Part shown: positions 62,622 to 64,000 of the stretch, in pieces
How positions within the stretch are numbered: position 1 is the stretch's first letter
Layout of the letters: each line of letters opens with the position of its first letter
NCBI RefSeq assembly: GCF_009848505.1
Contig: NZ_WWDL01000007.1
Span: forward strand, 1 to 64,000
DNA length: 64,000 nucleotides
Direction of reading: 5' to 3'
Source of the DNA: Muricoccus harenae
GTDB taxonomy: Bacteria > Pseudomonadota > Alphaproteobacteria > Acetobacterales > Acetobacteraceae
Program-made: the position numbers and the translations under genes
Notes under the pieces: model-generated
What the model saw: only the letters and a program-made list of their open reading frames with translations
The model's database searches: none
What the model was told of the DNA's origin: nothing

Positions 62622-64000
62622 GTGCCGGGAACGACCAGCGTAAGCAAGACGGGCAACCAGGATACTGACGGAGTGCTGAGCGGCACGCGGTGGGACACGC
62701 TGAACCTGACATTCAGTTTTCCGGCGAGCGCGTCCTTCTATGGGACCAATTACGGGGGTGAGCCAAGCTCCGGCTTTGAGCCGCTCAACGCGATGCAGAT
62801 GACGGCGGCGCGCGAGACCTTCGCGATGATCTCGGCGCTTACGAATCTCACCTTCGCCGAAATAACGGAGAGCGCGACGACGCATGCGGATCTCCGCCAC
62901 GCGAGTTCCAGCCTGCCTGGTACCGCATGGGCCTATTATCCGTCCAACGCACCCTCCGGCGGCGATGCCTGGTACAATGGGAACGGGACCTATGACGTCC
63001 CCATTCTCGGCAGCTATGCCTATTTCACCTTCATGCATGAGATCGGGCACAGCCTCGGGCTGAAGCATGGCCAGGAGAATTCGGTCTATGGGCCGATGAC
63101 GCCGGCCCATGATTCCCACGAATACTCGCTCATGACCTATCGCAGCTATGTTGGCAGCCCGGGCCAATTCTACACGAACGAGACCTGGGGTGGCCCGCAG
63201 ACCTTCATGATCAGCGACATCGCTGCGCTGCAGCACATGTATGGCGCCGATTATTCGATGAACGCGGGCGACACGACCTATAGCTGGAGCCCGATCACCG
63301 GCCAGATGTCGCTGAACGGTGTCGCGCAGGGGATGCCTGGCGGCAACCGCATCCTCCGCACCGTCTGGGATGGCGGTGGCAACGACACCTATGATCTCTC
63401 CAACTATTCAGGCGGCGTCACGATCGATCTCCGCCCCGGCGAATGGACGACGACATCCCAGGTGCAGCTCGCAAATCTGGGAGACGGGCATTTCGCGCGG
63501 GGCAATATCGGGAATGCGCTGCTGTATCACGGCGACACCCGCTCGCTGATCGAGAATGCGATCGGTTCCTCGGGCAACGACACCCTCTACGGGAATGTGG
63601 CGGGCAACCTGCTCGACGGGCGAGGCGGAACCGACACGGTGGTGCTGGCGGGCGCGCGGAGCGACTATGCCTTCGCAGGGAATGCCGGCAGCTTCACGGC
63701 AGCAGGCTTCGGTGCGACAGATTCCATCCTCAACACCGAATTCGTGCGCTTCCTGAGTTCGGGTGTCGTCGTTGCCTCGGCGGATCTGTTCAGCACCGGC
63801 AGCTCGCCGGATGACTACCGGGACAGCATCACGGATCAGACCTCGCCGCTCGGCGCGCTGAGCGCTGGAGGCTCGCGCACGGGGCGGATCGAGGCCGCGG
63901 GGGACAGGGATGTCTTTGCCATCAGCCTGAAGGCGAGCAGCGACTATACTTTCGAACTGCGCGGGTCGCCGAGCGGTGGCGGAACGCTCGGCGATGCCGT
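62622..64000 (+). CDS. Serralysin-type RTX metalloprotease (M10), cut by window edge
   Basis: At least 459 residues with a GTG start after GGAGAAG; the frame is open to the window end. There is no signal peptide. The zinc site is HEIGHSLGLKH (residues 139-149), and the Met-turn is SLMTYRSY with Met171, the serralysin pattern. The region after it (about 240-290, GGGNDTYDLSNYSGGVTIDL and RPGEWT) is the usual start of the RTX beta-roll, with GSSGNDTLYGN and NLLDGRGGTDTVVLAG as further calcium-binding repeats. The last visible part (SPDDYRDSITDQTSPLGALS ... GDRDVFAISLKA) resembles a PPC-type beta-sandwich. It is expected to be exported by a type I system as a secreted protease. Confidence 0.92.
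   Translation, partial: MPGTTSVSKTGNQDTDGVLSGTRWDTLNLTFSFPASASFYGTNYGGEPSSGFEPLNAMQMTAARETFAMISALTNLTFAEITESATTHADLRHASSSLPGTAWAYYPSNAPSGGDAWYNGNGTYDVPILGSYAYFTFMHEIGHSLGLKHGQENSVYGPMTPAHDSHEYSLMTYRSYVGSPGQFYTNETWGGPQTFMISDIAALQHMYGADYSMNAGDTTYSWSPITGQMSLNGVAQGMPGGNRILRTVWDGGGNDTYDLSNYSGGVTIDLRPGEWTTTSQVQLANLGDGHFARGNIGNALLYHGDTRSLIENAIGSSGNDTLYGNVAGNLLDGRGGTDTVVLAGARSDYAFAGNAGSFTAAGFGATDSILNTEFVRFLSSGVVVASADLFSTGSSPDDYRDSITDQTSPLGALSAGGSRTGRIEAAGDRDVFAISLKASSDYTFELRGSPSGGGTLGDA

Overview
This is a 64 kb piece of a very GC-rich bacterial chromosome. The gene content points to an alphaproteobacterium of the Rhodospirillales/Acetobacteraceae, with a Roseomonas-like relative most likely. The evidence is the malate dehydrogenase-sucCD and sucAB-lpd genes, many tripartite-tricarboxylate (Bug/TctC) binding proteins, a MarR/OmpR/EnvZ-like regulator block and long high-GC antisense frames. 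The taxonomic call is an inference from gene families and base composition. I see no rRNA, tRNA, CRISPR array, insertion sequence or prophage.

Layout. (1) 1-5.1 kb: the start of an SDR gene, a secreted alpha/beta hydrolase, the orphan tail of another SDR, a TPP riboswitch with thiC, a Bug-type binding protein and a DUF2171 protein. (2) 5.3-10.5 kb: zapE, a small basic secreted protein, and mdh-sucC-sucD. (3) 10.8-18.1 kb: a SulP anion transporter, ilvE, a PRC-barrel protein, an MFS transporter, and the housekeeping genes rplY, pth and ychF. (4) 18.2-20.3 kb: a pectate lyase fused to RTX calcium-binding repeats, behind a palindrome-rich leader. (5) 20.3-25.4 kb: cysE, a sensor kinase/response regulator/MarR operon on the minus strand, and a second class IV aminotransferase facing away. 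(6) 25.8-32.4 kb: sucA-sucB, a GFA-fold protein, lpdA and a small membrane protein. (7) 32.4-45.9 kb: a BKACE enzyme, an HxlR-MATE pair, a YiiX-like hydrolase, a decayed cupin gene, xerC-DUF484, cueR-copA, a GGDEF protein, an FMN hydroxy-acid oxidase, a second HxlR regulator, two VOC proteins and coaA. (8) 46.0-49.6 kb: a DNA ligase/exonuclease pair and a lytic transglycosylase. (9) 50.3-62.4 kb: a catabolic island bracketed by a GntR/UTRA and an IclR regulator. (10) 62.6 kb to the end: a serralysin-type RTX metalloprotease cut by the window edge.

How the genes work together. The 2-oxoglutarate-to-malate segment of the TCA cycle is encoded in two blocks separated by about 15 kb. CueR, its operator and CopA form a self-contained copper-export module. 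The pectate lyase and the metalloprotease both lack Sec signals and carry RTX-type features, so both are probably exported by a type I secretion system located elsewhere. That suggests a life in contact with plant material.

The best candidate for an undescribed system is the tightly coupled cassette at 51.4-60.2 kb. It encodes an NDP-forming acyl-CoA ligase, a MaoC hydratase, two unlike acyl-CoA dehydrogenases, a binding protein, a thiolase-fold protein without the usual nucleophilic cysteine, a DUF35 partner with a degenerate zinc ribbon, and a 17-beta-HSD4-like dehydrogenase. The set resembles the side-chain-shortening modules of steroid degraders, where the thiolase-fold/DUF35 pair acts as a retro-aldolase. 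The substrate here cannot be read from sequence.
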